From Enoplolaimus lenunculus (lineage: Eukaryota; Nematoda; Enoplea; Enoplida; Thoracostomopsidae), in the NCBI GenBank assembly GCA_030248215.1, contig JASANG010003737.1, positions 124,001 to 188,000 on the forward strand: 64,000 bases of DNA, written 5' to 3'. Position 1 is the first letter of the stretch, and each line of letters opens with the position of its first letter. Of this stretch, positions 10,784 through 24,400 are shown in pieces. The translations under genes and the position numbers were made by a program. The notes under the pieces are model-generated. The model had not been told where the DNA came from and searched no databases. It saw only the letters and a program-made list of their open reading frames with translations.

Positions 10784-13700
10784 GTGCCGCCCAACTAAGC
10801 CCAAACCGCCTCAAAATGACACTAATAGTACGCCATCTCAAGATTCGCTAAATTCAACATCAAATTGCGCCTTCTGTATTCTGCCAGTATCAGATAGCCA
10901 TGATGCAGTACAGTGTGAACATTGTAACAAGTGGTATCATAGCATTTGCCTCAATTGGACTCATGAACAATATTGTTTTGTACGTGACAATGCTTCACTA
11001 CATTTCATATGCTCGCACTGTGACTCTGTAAGCAATGGCTCGCCATCAATAATAAACACAAGTAATAATGATCGTCTGAATAGCATCGAAACTAAACTCG
11101 TCAGCCTTTCAACGGCCATCAATAAAATTATTGGCGCCACAGAACCATCTGCCGACAATGTATTTGAAACTAATGCCAGAATGCCATATGCCAGTGCTGC
11201 TGCCAAAGGAACTAGCACAACAGCCAAAATTATTCGAAACGGAATCAAAACAGCAGTCGACGAAGACAACATCAAGCGATGCGTCGTGGTCGCCGGTATG
11301 CCCGAAAACGGAAACGACACCGACGACGTTCTGGAAGTTTGTCGTATCCTCGACAGATCTGTTGCGGTTGTCAAAGTTTTCCGTTTAGGACGTCAAAACG
11401 CGACTCCAACCAACGGGAACACAACGCCAAAACCAAGACTGCTAAAAGTTGAATTCCCAGCTTCCAGCGTCGCCAAGTCTATGCTATTCGAGTCCAAAAA
11501 ACTAAAAAACTATGACAAATACAAAAACGTCTTCTTTCGCAGGTCCATGTCACTCGACGAACGTATCGCCATTGGAAAATTGCGGTCCAAACGCGACGAA
11601 CTAAACAAAGGCGAATCTCGGATTCGTAGTTTAGCTAATAAGTTAGAAGCTTTTAAATCATACGTCTCATGCAACAATTTCGATCTCATCGCTGTAACCG
11701 AAACCTGGCTAAATGAAAATATACCTGATTCCCCAGTCACAGACCAAAATTACCAATCATTACGTCGGGACCGCAACACAACGGGCTGAGGTGTTGCTAT
11801 ATTTGTCCACAAACTTGTAAGTTATGCATCTGTTCCTACCAGTGTCAACACACTTAATTGCGAAATTGTTGCGTTAGACTTATTATTACCGTTCTATCAC
11901 AGATTTATCTGTGCATATCGGCCACCTAATGCAACGCTCGACTATACTTTAAAATTTGTTGAATGTTTGTATTCTTTATGCGATATTACATATCCTGTAA
12001 CGTTATGTGGCGATCTCAACTTTCCTCATATTGACTGGCTTTCCTATTCTGGCCTGAATAATGCAATTTATGATTGTTTTATCAAATTTGTTTTAGAAAA
12101 TAGTTTGAAACAACTAGTCATTCATCCTACTCGTAACAATGCCATATTAGATTTAGTTCTAGCATCTTCGGAACTCGCAACTAGCAATATTGGAGTAAAC
12201 GAACCGTTTTCTTCATCCGATCACTGTACAGTTAATTTTACAATTCTAGGTGAAAAACAAAACGTATCTCACAATTGGTTTTATAATTATCGTAAAGCTG
12301 ATTATAATTCTATTTGTTCTTTTTTAGCCGTTCAATGGTAAACTTTGTTCCAAAGTTGCTCTGATATTCATGAAATGTGGCAAAGATTTTATAACAAATT
12401 GGTCGAAGCCCAAACTCTTTTTGTCCCCCGTATCACGACTACTTCGAAGAAAAAGGTACCCCGCTTTATTAAAAAGTTACTAAATACCAAAAGAAAACTT
12501 TGGAGGGGTCGCAACAGACCCGGGGGCATCGAAAAATATAAGTCTCACGCTAAAATTTGCGACGCTTCTATTTTACTATATAAGGAAAACCAAGAACGTT
12601 CTATTTTGACTGGCAACAATAAAAACAAACTTTATTCCTATGTTAAATCACGGTGTGACCGTAATAACGGCATAGCAGCACTCAGAGACAATCAAGGACA
12701 TCTGACCACCGACAATCTCTCACGCTGCGAAATATTTGCGTCCCGGTTTAGCTCTTTCTTCACAATTGGCGACGGGCTTATACCTACTTTTACACATTTG
12801 TATGTTCCCCCTGTAATGGACATTTATTTCCACCCTTCTGCTGTTGAACACCAGCTAAGCAAGCTACCTAGTAAAACAAGTCACACCCCAGACCACATCC
12901 CCGCCATTTTCCTCAAAAACTGCAAAAACGTCATAGCTTATCCTCTCGCGATACTTTTTAATACTTCCTTAAGAGAGTGTGATTTACCGAATATTTGGAA
13001 AACAGCCGATATTGTTCCTATATGCAAAAAAGGCGTAACTTCATGTGTAGTTAAAATCATGGAAAGATTAATATTCAATGTGCTCATTGACCATTTTAAT
13101 CGTTTCAATGTTATTCATCCCTCTCAGCATGGTTTTCTCAGCAAAAAATCAGCTTCCACTCAGCTTTTGGAGAGTTATTATGACTGGTGTGCACACAGAG
13201 ACACGGGTGAAAAGATTGACTGTATATATATTGATTTCCAAAAAGCATTTGATACAGTTTCACATACCAAGCTTGTCTACAAACTTAGATTTTTCGGTTT
13301 ATCTGATATCTTGTTCGGTTGGATTAAAAACTTTCTCACGGGGCGTACGCAACGAGTTAAGGTCGGTAACACTTACTCGCAATACTACCCCGTACTGTCC
13401 GGAATGCCTCAGGGCAGCATATTAGGCCCTTTATTGTTTATTTGCTATCTCAATGACATTTCATATTACATACCGCATAGTGTTAAGTACAAACTATTCG
13501 CAGATGACCTAAAGTTATACTCGGTGGTAGGAAACTACCTTGGTGAGTACGAATTGCAATGTGCTATTAACACCATATATTACTGGTCTAAATCATGGCA
13601 GTTAAATATTTCTAGACCAAAGTGTGCTTGTCTTCATATTGGTCAGTCAGAAAACAATTTCAAATACTCGATAGAAGGGGAAACGATAACCGAGGTTTCG

Positions 13701-14745
13701 CAAATGCGCGACCTTGGTGTTATAATGCAACACGATCTAAAGTTCTCAGAACACTGTAACACCATATTTCGCAAAGCGATTCAAACTATAAACATGCTCT
13801 TCCGCTGTTTCTTAACTAAAGACGCAAAGAGTTTCCTCCAAGCATATAAAGGTTACGTCTTGCCGGTTGTTGAATACTGCTCGCCTGTGTGGTCACCTCA
13901 TTCTTTGAGCATGATAGATAAGCTTGAACGTATTCAACGTTATTTTACTCGTAGACTGTTCGTTAGACTGCGCTATCCACCCCAACCGTACAGCCAAAGG
14001 TTAAATGTTCTAAAGTTAATTCCACTCGAGCTTCGCCGGCTTCATTCAGATTTAGTGATGTGCTACAAAATTATTCATAAGGACGTCAACATCAACTACG
14101 TTATCCCTATCAGATCTCGCACTATTGCTCGTGGCCACCCTTTACAAATAGAATTACAACACTGTAACACAAATCTACTGCGCTATAATTTTTTTATCCG
14201 CATCAGTTTTATTTGGAACTCTCTACCTGAGTTTGTGGAAAATCAGCCTTTAGTCAGGGCAGCTACCGCGAAATTATTTCGCAAAAGACTACATAAAGTT
14301 AATCTAAACGAGTTTATAAAGTGGGATCGCATGGAGGGTCAGGATTAAGCGGGCTGGTTCCCTTCTTGTCCCTTTAACAGATTAATTTCTTATTTCTTCC
14401 CCAGCAAAACACTACCGACTACGACAATCGTTTTTTAAACTGATTTCGCAATTTTCTATTTTTCACCTTTTATACGGCAAATTTTCGTACATGTCTAAGA
14501 ACACTTAGTAATTTGATACCGCTGATTACGATTTTCATGTTATTTACTAGCTGAAAATTTATCCTTCACTTGATTTCACTGTTTTTTACAATTTTAAGTT
14601 TATAATAACTAGCTATGTTATACATGTGTGTCTTTGCATCACTAACTACATTGGTACTATTTTTGTGTTTTGCTGATTTCTATTTTACATTTTTAGTCCC
14701 TATGTCTATCTGTTAATAAACCATTTTGATTGATTGATTGAACTA
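10784..14745 (+). mobile_element. Decayed non-LTR retrotransposon (PHD finger, endonuclease, reverse transcriptase; CR1/L2/Jockey group)
   Basis: One reading frame runs through the body from about 10785 to the stop at 14346-14348. In order it holds a PHD-type zinc finger (about 10866-10998: CAFC, CEHCNKWYHSICLNW, CSHC) and an ORF1-like region ending NVFFRRSMSLDERIAIGKLR. An AP-endonuclease remnant follows (FDLIAVTETWLNE, LCGDLNFPHIDW, SSSDHCTVNF), then reverse transcriptase (YIDFQKAFDTVSH at about 13228-13263, SGMPQGSILGPLLF, FADDLKLY at about 13498) and the C-terminal FIWNSLPEFV. Damage is visible. There are in-frame TGA at 11787-11789 and TAA at 12339-12341. Residues are missing between PICKKG and KIMERL, where RT normally has its NYRPISL block. 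ORF1 is fused directly to the endonuclease. The 3' end is AATAAACC, then TTGATTGATTGA. Confidence 0.88.
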
Positions 14746-17700
14746 CACACGGAGGGTTGCTCGAACTGTTGGCCGCGGACCTTTAAGCGAAAGCTCAAGC
14801 ACTGCGTCGGGCAACCCGCTTCCTACTGCGTATTTTTTCGTGTACTACGCATGTACGTACGTGCTTTTAGACTCCAGGTGTGCAGCCAGCTAGCATATGT
14901 ACTGTATATATTGGGTGATGTATTTACTTAGCTGCGCGACAGTTTGTTTTCTTTGCTCGCGACGTACCCCATATCTGTCGCGGTAGGGGTGGCTCAGGGT
15001 ATTTTCATACGTACCACGGCGTTTGCAGTTATTTGCGAACGCTCAACCTCTGAGCCACGTAACCCACCGTTCTAACCGAGCATACATTATACCAGGATAC
15101 AAACGGAATAATCGAAATCGTAATTGTTATTGTTTCCAACGTGTATTATTCGCAATTATGTACAGAACTCGCCTGCAGCCGCTTAAATTCCATAGCAATT
15201 GGCGGTTACATGAGTACTTAGTGCATGTTTGTTATAATATGCCGGCATTAGGGTGCAACCGGAATTACAATTTGCCGGAACCGGTACCGGAATTTAAAAA
15301 ATACCGGAAACGAAACCGGAACAGGAAAATTAAAAATACATGCCACCGAAAAATTCATTTAATTTTCTTTTTTGCACTATTAATATTCGTGAAATAACTT
15401 TAGTCGGAGATAGCTATTCACTTTATCTGCTGTATTTTAAATTTTCATAATCCACGGGAGTGCAATCTACTTTCGATGGTTTTTTTCGGTGATTGTCAAA
15501 ATTTATAAAACATGAATGTGCACGCGAACTCACAGAATACTCTGAACTGATCGCTCAATAATCACAAATAATAAGCACTGGGCATGTAAAAAGAATGAGA
15601 TCTTATATTCTCTAGCTCCGATTTGCTTGTGTATATATATACACCAGGGTGCAACCGGATTCCAAAAAGATATGCGAATCATATAATATCCGGCCGGGGC
15701 CGGATAATTATTTCGTTATTGTAATTCTTTATTTTTCAATGTGCGGTACACAAGGCGGCTTGGGGCCTAGTGATTCGATATTCGGTAAACGGTGACGCCG
15801 TGTATCGTACACTAGGAGAAGTCCAGTTACTTATGCGACACTGCTATCTCGTGGAAACTACAACTTATTGGTTGTGAGGCAGGGTTCAAAGCGGAACTCG
15901 ATTATATCGGAATCGTAACAGTAAATTTATATCGGAATCGGAACTGCAAATTTTTGTGACTACTTGGATAAGTCGTATTAATAAATATACACGATATTGA
16001 TTTAGCATGAACAAATTGATTATGATGTTTCTAAACTACAGTCACTGATTCGGTTTCAGATTCGGCAAAAATTGCAGGTTCGGAATCAGATTCGGCAAAA
16101 ATTGCAGGTTCGGAATCGCGTACAGGTGCGGTTTTCAAAAAATTAAGTGTTGAAATAGTCTGAATCTGTTTTCGAATACTTTTAGTTCTTTTAGCTCGAC
16201 TGTCAGTCAATGATTCAATGAATTCAGCAGGGTACAAAGCAAAACTGGATTATACCGGAATCGGAACAGCAAATTTATATCGGAATCGAAACAGCAAATT
16301 TATATCGGAAGCGGAACAGCAAATTTGTTTCGGAAGCGGAATCGGAATTACAAATTTTGTGACTATACCGATAATTTGTATTATCAAGTATATTGATTTT
16401 GGGTGTGTGTTGGCTGGCAACAATTCTGAAAAACATCGCTGATTTTGCAACCGGAATCAGAATCGGAACTTGGTTTGAATCGGAATTCTAATCGGAATCG
16501 GAATTATGGCGGCACCCTGGAATTCATTCGTCAACACCTACTGTAAAGTTCACATGCCTGCATAAAATTAGGTTAATTTTTCAAAGTCAAGGTTCGTATT
16601 CGGAATCGGATTAGACAAAATAGTAATGGATTAGGATTTGCAATTACCAACTGAGCCAAGTTGGAACACGTAAAGAATCACTATTAACTTGAGCTGCGAT
16701 ATATATACGTAATATTAATACGTTTTACTTGTTATATTTCATTGTGCAAACGACAGTCCCATACTTTTTAGAAATAAATTAATGATTCGGCTAATAAAAT
16801 GTGATTAGTTTGTACATAACCGGGAACATTTATATAACTATAACATAAGTAGTACGCAACAATGTGAAACAGATACATTGCCGTGAAAGAAAATAGTATG
16901 GGGTATGAAAATTTCTAGTTCTGTTGACTCTGATTTCAATACCGTTTCCGATTAAACTAAGTTTCGTTTGGCATCCTTTTGTATGTACAACTGTTTGAAC
17001 AACGTGTTTAGATTTGGTGTTTCTTGTGATTTTCATATTTATCAAACGAACACCGAGCGTGATAGGATTGTTTTGTATTCAAGTCAGTTAAGAATTGGGC
17101 GGAGGTACGGAATATGGATCCTTAGGAATTTAATAAAAAATAGTTCATATTGTAGATTTCGACGTGCTGACTCCAGCGGTACCCTTTTTTGCGCTGCATG
17201 GCCCCCGATTCATATCGCACGGTGCCGGATGGCGCCGCACGGTCGGCGGACCGTGCCGTGTGGGTGCCGGACGGCGCCGCACGTCAAAAAAGTATAGCGC
17301 AACCCTAAAGCTGCTCACAGGGCTTGCCCTTAATGCAACAGAGATTAAAACCAAAATTTCGTTTTACATTTTTAGTACTATATTTGCGTTTGGCTACTTG
17401 TTGGCTGGCCGCCTCCATCGGAAGTTTGTAGATCCGCCACTGTTGGAAGATTGTGGTGTTCTCGTTCTGAATATAGTAACAAAACATTTAGTTTTTATAT
17501 TCCGGGCCACTGTTGGAAGATTCTGGTGTTCTCGTTCTGAATATAGTAACAAAACACTAGTTTTTATATTCCGAACTATAGGATGTGCAGTATATATACT
17601 TATGATGTATATATATACGTATATTGCAGTGTTTAATAGCAATTCGCCCATCGAACGCGTTGTGTGTATGAAACGATGGTTGGTGAGAGAGTGAAACTAG

Positions 17701-18229
17701 AAATACGTACGTAAACTTCAAACTGTTGCAACAAGTATATTTAACTGACTGCACTGTTTTCATTTCCCGAAAGTTCGTTTTTTGTTATTTTAAAGTGGTG
17801 TTAATCTGATGTGTTTGTGTTTGTTATGGCATTGCGCAAAGAAACTTCTATCGTATTCGGCGGAATCGGACGATTCAAACGTTTGATTATGGATTCTTTA
17901 ATTTTGGACCGTAGCTGCTTGGTATAATTGTATCTGTAAACTCCAGCAACTAGGCCGACGTATAACAATTTTTTGTGACAAGATGGTAAGATCTCTAATT
18001 CCCTTCCCTACACTTTCCCCTCAAGGCACATACATATGGCATACAGTAAACATAGTGTTTCATAACTTTTACCAGCATGTCCGTCGTTAGAAAATTCTGT
18101 ATCCGCCGATATGTATGTTGACGTCATGTTCGAAGCAAACAGTTTCAGTATGTGCTTGGTGTATTGCATTTGCAAGAACACGCTATGTCAGACTTACTTA
18201 GACTATCTCGGTGGGTCTTAAATAGTTTT
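14746..18229. other. Intergenic cluster of MITE and SINE fragments
   Basis: No host gene was recognised. Contents: a SINE-like A box on the minus strand at about 15018-15072 (GTGGCTCAGAGGTTGAGCG) facing a similar GGGGTGGCTCAGGG at about 14986; a GCAACCGGAATTACAATTTG element at about 15250-15500; family-A fragments at 15.88-16.0 kb; the intact copy at 16228-16519; a GTACGGAATATGGA fragment at 17104-17190 running into a palindromic-MITE half (17215-17302). A direct duplication of about 65 bp around CACTGTTGGAAGATTNTGGTG lies at about 17438-17575. Confidence 0.5.
16228..16519. mobile_element. hAT-type MITE with 8-bp target duplication
   Basis: It begins CAGGGTACAAAGCAAAACTG and ends GGCGGCACCCTG. 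The flanking octamers GAATTCAG (16220-16227) and GAATTCAT (16520-16527) match at 7 of 8. The interior repeats CGGAATCGGAACAGCAAATT about three times, then CGGAATC several more times near the right end. No open frame of significance. Confidence 0.8.
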
Positions 18230-18880
18230 AAACCAGTCGTAGTGGAACTACATTTATTGAGCGAAGCTCGAACGCACGTAAGCAATTAAGGTAATATGCA
18301 AATTAGTTATTAGCTAACTATTCATTTATCGATGTTGGAGGTTTTTAAGCAATTTCCTAAGATTCCTCGCACCCAAGAACCCTTCAGCCACCCTAATAAT
18401 TATTGAAATGATTTAAAAAGTCCTAATTTTGTCTTGTCAATTAAGCTAATATGCAAATTAGCTATTAGCTAACTATTCGATTATCGGTTTCGGAGGTTTG
18501 TAAACAATTTATTCAGATTCCTCGCACCTGAAAACCCTTCCTAATTTAGGCTTATAAACTATGCTAATATGCAAATTATCTTTTAGCTAACTGCTCAAGT
18601 ATAGGTTTTGGAGGTTTGTAAACAGTCTAGGAAGATTTCTCGCACCCAAAACCCTTTAATGCTAAAATTAGATGGCTTCTAACTGTAATAATTAGAGAAA
18701 TATTGTGGAAAGTCCTAATCTAGGCTTAATTAATTATGCAAATTAGCCTGTAGCTAATAAGGATAATTGGCTTTCAAACAAAAAATTATCAAAATCGGTT
18801 GAGCCGTTCCTGAGATTCTTTTCGGACGGACAGACGGACGGAGGGACATCCACCTTTCGACCCCCACCAAGCTATCTTTT
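18230..18880 (-). repeat. Array of four 120-165-bp sub-repeats
   Basis: The phrase TATGCAAATTAGNTATTAGC starts near 18295, 18449, 18569 and 18734. Each is followed by GGTTTTGGAGGTTTGTAAAC and CTCGCACCC. The block ends with ATCGGTTGAGCCGTTCCTGA and CGGACGGACAGACGGACGG, the complement of the opening of each 672-bp unit at 1.03-2.37 kb. It is a dispersed repeat with a variable number of internal units. Confidence 0.75.
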
Positions 18881-19011
18881 TAAAAAATTTTAGAGGTGAA
18901 AGTGGGGCATAAATAATGCCTTAGGCCGAAACGAATCAGAATTTGGGTCCACAAATATCATAATCGCGTTACTTAAACATCTGCGCTTCTGTTCATTGCC
19001 AATTTGACTTC

Positions 19012-19500
19012 GTAGACAGGTCAAATGGTGGCTAAAACGGACACATGTTACGATCGACCTGCAAACCGCCAAAACTGTCATCCGTCGGAAAGTAACAACG
19101 AAATGGAGGGAATCGCTAGAACACCACACAGTGCCGCAAGGTGTCCGGCCACCGCCGCAAAGAGACAAGGAATTTGGGCTGAACAGACGAGAACGAGTGA
19201 TCCTAGCGCAACTCAGGGCTGGTGGTCAATGCCCGATTATAAAAAGCTACCTGTTCAGAATCGGGGTCTCTGAAGACGACAACTGCACTCGATGCGGCCG
19301 CTCACCGGACGATATGCTACACATGTTCCGGGATTGCCCTCATGGTGATCAAACTAGACAATCCATCTTCGGTGACGACAATGTCCATCATTGTTTGTGG
19401 ACAAGACCCAAAGACGTGATCGAGTATCTCCATCAAAGTGGTCGCCTAGACCACCTGCAATAGCTATGCTACGCAGCCCATAATCATCAATCAATCAATC
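19012..19500 (+). pseudogene. 3' fragment of an RNase H-class LINE
   Basis: After an in-frame TGA a frame runs to TAG at about 19460-19462. It reads VKWWLKRTHVTIDLQTAKTV, then RRERVILAQLRAGGQCPIIK, a Cys-rich unit (CTRCGRSPDDMLHMFRDCPH) and VIEYLHQSGRLDHLQ. This is the post-RNase H tail of an ORF2. It aligns well with the tail at 7.3-7.68 kb but is not identical, so the two insertions come from different family members. The fragment ends in TCATCAATCAATCAATCA, a LINE-type 3' microsatellite. No RT or RNase H core remains. Confidence 0.8.
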
Positions 19501-21470
19501 AGAGTTGTCGATGTTAAGAAGGCTAGCGTTAGCACTAACGTTTTCAAATCAGGGCACAGTTTCTCAGTTCTCAAAAAAGCTTTAACTACGCATTATTGCA
19601 ATTTCAATGTGTAGGGTTTCGCTGTCAGCCTGTTAAAAGCTGATTTACCATAGAAGCCTTTGCAATGTATAGCTAATGACATGGTCCGAAGTTGGCATAA
19701 CACTATACACTACCATTTCCTGAATGGTAAAATTCCATGAAATGCGACAATTTACTCGAATAGTTTCAAGCAAAGTTATGCTTCCCTTATGGCATCAAAT
19801 CACCGAGACCGCCTATCCCAGCTGTGCGTCAAAAATGCAGTTTTTTGCAGTAAAATTAACCAGAGGATGATTGACTAAGTTATCATTTCGAAGGTGTTCA
19901 AGGCTTTATAGCCTAGCGATTACCACAGTTTATATCATCTTTTTCAGTGCTGATTACTGAACACATCAATGGTTACTGTGTGTCATGCACAGTGTCACTG
20001 TGGCTGTGTGTTATCATTCGTACGTATAATAGATATTTACTATACATACGCAGTACTATTTAATACACACAATGTCTATGTAAAGATGTTTTGTTTACAA
20101 CTTTATTTGTGGAGTGTGTACGATATTGTTTATCGTTAGTCTGTTTGTCGGTATGCGGGTGGTGGTGAATCGGAAACTGTGAAACACTTTAGTATGATAG
20201 GAATTTTATGTCAGTTAAGAGAATTTACAGATTTTTTAAGTTAAGTCGTTTCTTTCATAAAAACATCGCAAATTTGGTTTAAGTCAACAAAGGCGTAGCC
20301 AGGAGGGTTTCAGAAATCAAGTTGTGTCGTCCTGGAGCTGTTAGTCATTTTTTTTTCATTTGGAACAGAAGATCATGCCAACTTCGAAATTTTATAGGAC
20401 GTGACCCTTTTTTGTGAAATACTGGCTATGCCCATGATGTTCACCTATCTCCTTAAATGCACGATGCGTAAGTTTTGTTTTAGTGAGCATATATTAATCG
20501 CGTCCTAAAAATTTATATAATTAAGATGTGTGGAATTTATTTGCTAAGCACGCATTATATTTTGAAACGTGTGCTTTGTCTCAAGGTCTGCTGAAGGTTT
20601 AGAAAATTCAACGACACCTTACGTAAATTCTCTGATTACGTCACAAAAATGTTTAGTGTGTGTTTAAGTGTTCGTAAAAGTGTGAAAACATAAAGATTAA
20701 GCCTGTGTGCCAAACGGAGTTGAATTAAATTGGAATCGGAATTTCATACCACAACCTGAGCTTGAAATTTAGTTAAACAACAAAGCAACCAACGAAATGA
20801 AACAAATTCCTAGTCCGATTCGGATTATATTTTCACATGAAATCAGAGTAGGAACACGGTTTGAGTCCGAATTCTAATCGAAATCGGAATTGTGTTTCCA
20901 AACGGGTTTAACCGTTGACAAAACGTAAAATTAGGAGATGGTGGTAAACTAAAAACGCTACGTTGACCGTGACCGTTATTTTCACGGTTTTTTGTTGGGC
21001 GTCATATACTAGAATTTGGAATGGAATAACAAGTTTTCGCAGGATGTTCAACTAGAAGTTTCCCAACGAAACAATTACATAACACGTATACTGTCATGTT
21101 GTTGCAGGGGTATTATAAACATATTAAGCTATGTAATGTTACAAAACAAAATCGTATTATTCAAGTGTATTAAAATGCTAAATATATGGCAATTTGTTTT
21201 AAAATAACAGTTTATACATCGGATATCATTTATTGTTTTGTTTTATGCTCGTACTGTGAGTCAGTGCTTGAAAGCTGGTAACGTAGTAGTGTCCTGGTGC
21301 TACATTTTAATATTTCTATTGGATTTCCCGTTATAAAACGATTAGATTCGTTGGATTGGATTTTGGCCGTACCCGTGCGACGCACCCAATAACTTTTATT
21401 CTGTGACCGCAATTTAACTCTATCCAGTGAACAAGTCCATCGCTGTGTAATTTCAATCGACTCGTTGAAG
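19501..21470. other. pacsin: Upstream region of PACSIN
   Basis: No gene was recognised. A diverged MITE lies at about 20700-20905, from TGTGTGCCAAACGGAGTTG to TTGTGTTTCCAAACGGG. These are imperfect inverted ends with GGAATCGGAATT words inside. The promoter and 5' UTR of PACSIN should lie near the right end, but I see no reliable TATA box. Confidence 0.4.
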
Positions 21471-24400
21471 ATGTCGGTGATGGAAGACGGTAAGCTGGTT
21501 TTGGTTCTGCACAGACTGAGTGCGGTTGTTGCAGTTGTATGATGTAGTTTTTATTTTGTTCACGTACCTGAATTTGAAAAAAATATGAAAAAATTGGTGT
21601 TATATTATGTGAAAAATCAAAAGCGAAAAATGTGCTAAATTTTGAAGCGAAACAGTTACTATTTTAACACATACCAGACCTATTGCCAACTGGTGATGGA
21701 TGATGCTACAGCTGCATACATTTAACAATACGCACGAACACTGGTTGTCTTGCTGAAGTTAACGTATGTTACAGCGTTATGTAATTTTGTGACCAGTTGA
21801 TGATTTTAGTCGCTGTGGGCTCGGACTCGTTTTACGAGATTGGCCAGTACAAACGAACTGTCAAACGCGTTGACGACGGTCTGAAACTGTGTCATCAGTT
21901 GATGGATATTGTTAAAGAGCGTGGCGAGATTGAAGCGGCGTACGCGAAATCGCTAGACATGTGGGCGAGAAAGTGGACGACAACGGTTGAGAAAAGTACG
22001 TATGTACTCCGATTTGTCTGTGCACCAGTAACGTGATGGGAACTTCTGTGGATAAAATGCTTGAATTTATGATTTTTTTCTTCTTGATTACTTATTTAGT
22101 TGTGTTTTGCTTACTAGGTTTTGTGCATTGGTTTGACATTGAGGATGTGGGTGTTGTAACAAAATGTCTATATTCGTTGTGAATTACGACCTCCAAACGA
22201 CGGCTTTTCCATACAGATTTGGAGAAACAGTGTGGAAATTCCTAAAAGTAGTGTGAAATCGGACTATACTGTATTTGAGTAATTTAAGTTATACATTTTA
22301 TGAGAGCTGATGAAACTGTTTTGTGAGGCCGCCGATGTATAATATTCAATAGATACATACGTACGTGCGGAAATAATTTCGTTTTCCGTAGATGTTTGAA
22401 ATTGACAAGATTGCTTCAAAATATTTTTTGTTTTATGCCAATTATTACACTATTGACAGATGTCGAGGCTATCGTCACTAGATGTTACGTAAAAGGCCGC
22501 TCACGCCGGGGAAATTTGAAGTTATGTACACAACACAGCATATTATTTTAGGTCCCGAGTATGGTACCATGGAAAGCGCAACAAAAGGTGTTTTTCAAGA
22601 AGCGACCAAACGCGCTGATCTTCATAGAAATATTCAAACAAGGCTCACTGAAGAAGTGTATCATACGATTAAAATTTGGAACAAAGACAATTATCACAAA
22701 ACTACGATGCATACGTCACTAAAAGAAAGCAAAGATTTGGAAGATAATTTCAAAAAGGTATAGTATTCCAGTCGACGCCACTGTTTAATTAAACTCGTTC
22801 CTGCCATTGCGTCAGTATGCAAACTTGGACTTGGACCAAAATCAGAGTTTTTCGTAATCGGAGTCGATATTGTCTTATCGAGCGAGGGGTAAATTTTTAT
22901 TTAATACGTTTAAATGATATAGCAATGTACAGAATTTTATTTCCTTATACAGATTGTGCTTGATGTTTAGCTTTCAACCATATACATGACGTACAGAATT
23001 AGACGGCTATAGTTTAGTCTACTCTTGGTAATTTTAATATTCGATCTTTTATAGGCACAAAAACCATGGGCTAAACTTTATTCGAAAGTTGACAAAGCGA
23101 AAAAGGACTATCACGATGCGTGTAAGTCTGAATGCTCTGCAATTAATCAAGAAAAGAACGCGCAAAACGATTCTTCAATGTCTCAGGAAAAGGTAAGGGT
23201 TTGGTCATGCATTTCAAATTCGGAACCATATTAATATGTTCAAAAGGAACCAAGAAAATCTGACAGGTACTTATTTACGTGTATCGTTTAAATCTCAGTT
23301 AAGTTCAGTTACTTTTTAGGTTTACGTTTTAGGTTTATCATTAGCAAAAGTTGGACTTGGAATATAAATATACACTACTTGTGTGACTATCGGTTTTCTG
23401 TCGTTTCCATTAGTCTTGCATGAGTGGGCAACGTAAGCAGCTGCATTGCAATACGTCCATAAACATACAGTAAAGTTCATAGAATTTATCAGTTTCACTT
23501 GTTAGCGTATATCAACGAGTCTGATCAAGGAAACTGTTATCTCTTTGCGTTTGTGTTTGAAAAAATAATTTAAATGAAACGTTCTGACAAAATTATAATC
23601 TTTTATGGTTGTTAGGGTTAATTTTTCGCAGTGATAATTCAGCTTCAGCATACTTTCAAAATAAAAATCGATATCGGCATCGCTAAAACTTTTGGTATCG
23701 GTTCGGTACATACCCAATTCGAAAAAAATTTGCCTGAAACGATTTTAGGACCTTGAACTTCCAGAAATTTGTAATCGTAAGCCAATGACAATTTCCGCTA
23801 TGGCTTTGTGTTTGAACGTTATAGCAAAAAGTCTTGCAAAATAAAAGCGACGAAAAAGTGAATTTGTAGCTCGTGGGTTTACATCAGTGAATTTTGTGTA
23901 ACCGTAAAATTGTCAAAAATACTGATACCGATATATGGGTTCACCAATTAAAACTAATTATTTTATTTAGCAGAAAAATTATGCTTTTCGTGTTGAATCA
24001 AAGTTTTAACGACTGCGACATTTCCAATTCTTCCATATAAATACTGAAATATATGATTCTTAATTTTTTAGGTTAGCCAGCTTACCCAAAAGGTCGATAG
24101 GTGCAAAGAAGACAAGGAAAAGAAGAAAGATGCATATATCTTGGTAAGAAGAAGAAGTAACAGAGATTGTGTTGTGGGTTGTTTTTCACCTGTGCTAGTA
24201 GTTTTGTTCAATATTTAGTAAGAAATCAAAACGATTGTGCTGTAAAATGTTTAATGGATACAAAGTTATAAAAGATCATATGGTTGAAAATGAGATACCT
24301 ACTAGCACTTTATATTTTCATTGTTTTTACATTGAAGTCGGCTGTAAGAACAAAAATTGCTATTGTTTCAAGGCACTTGATGCTATCAACAAATATAATC

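Noticed and set aside
16218-16450. Short open frames on both strands in MITEs
   Set aside because: They arise from the repeated words and recur wherever the family occurs; there is no sign of protein selection.
15880-16519. CRISPR-like array of repeated CGGAATCGGAACAGC units
   Set aside because: The units are adjacent words without unique spacers, lie inside a TIR element, and the DNA is from an animal.
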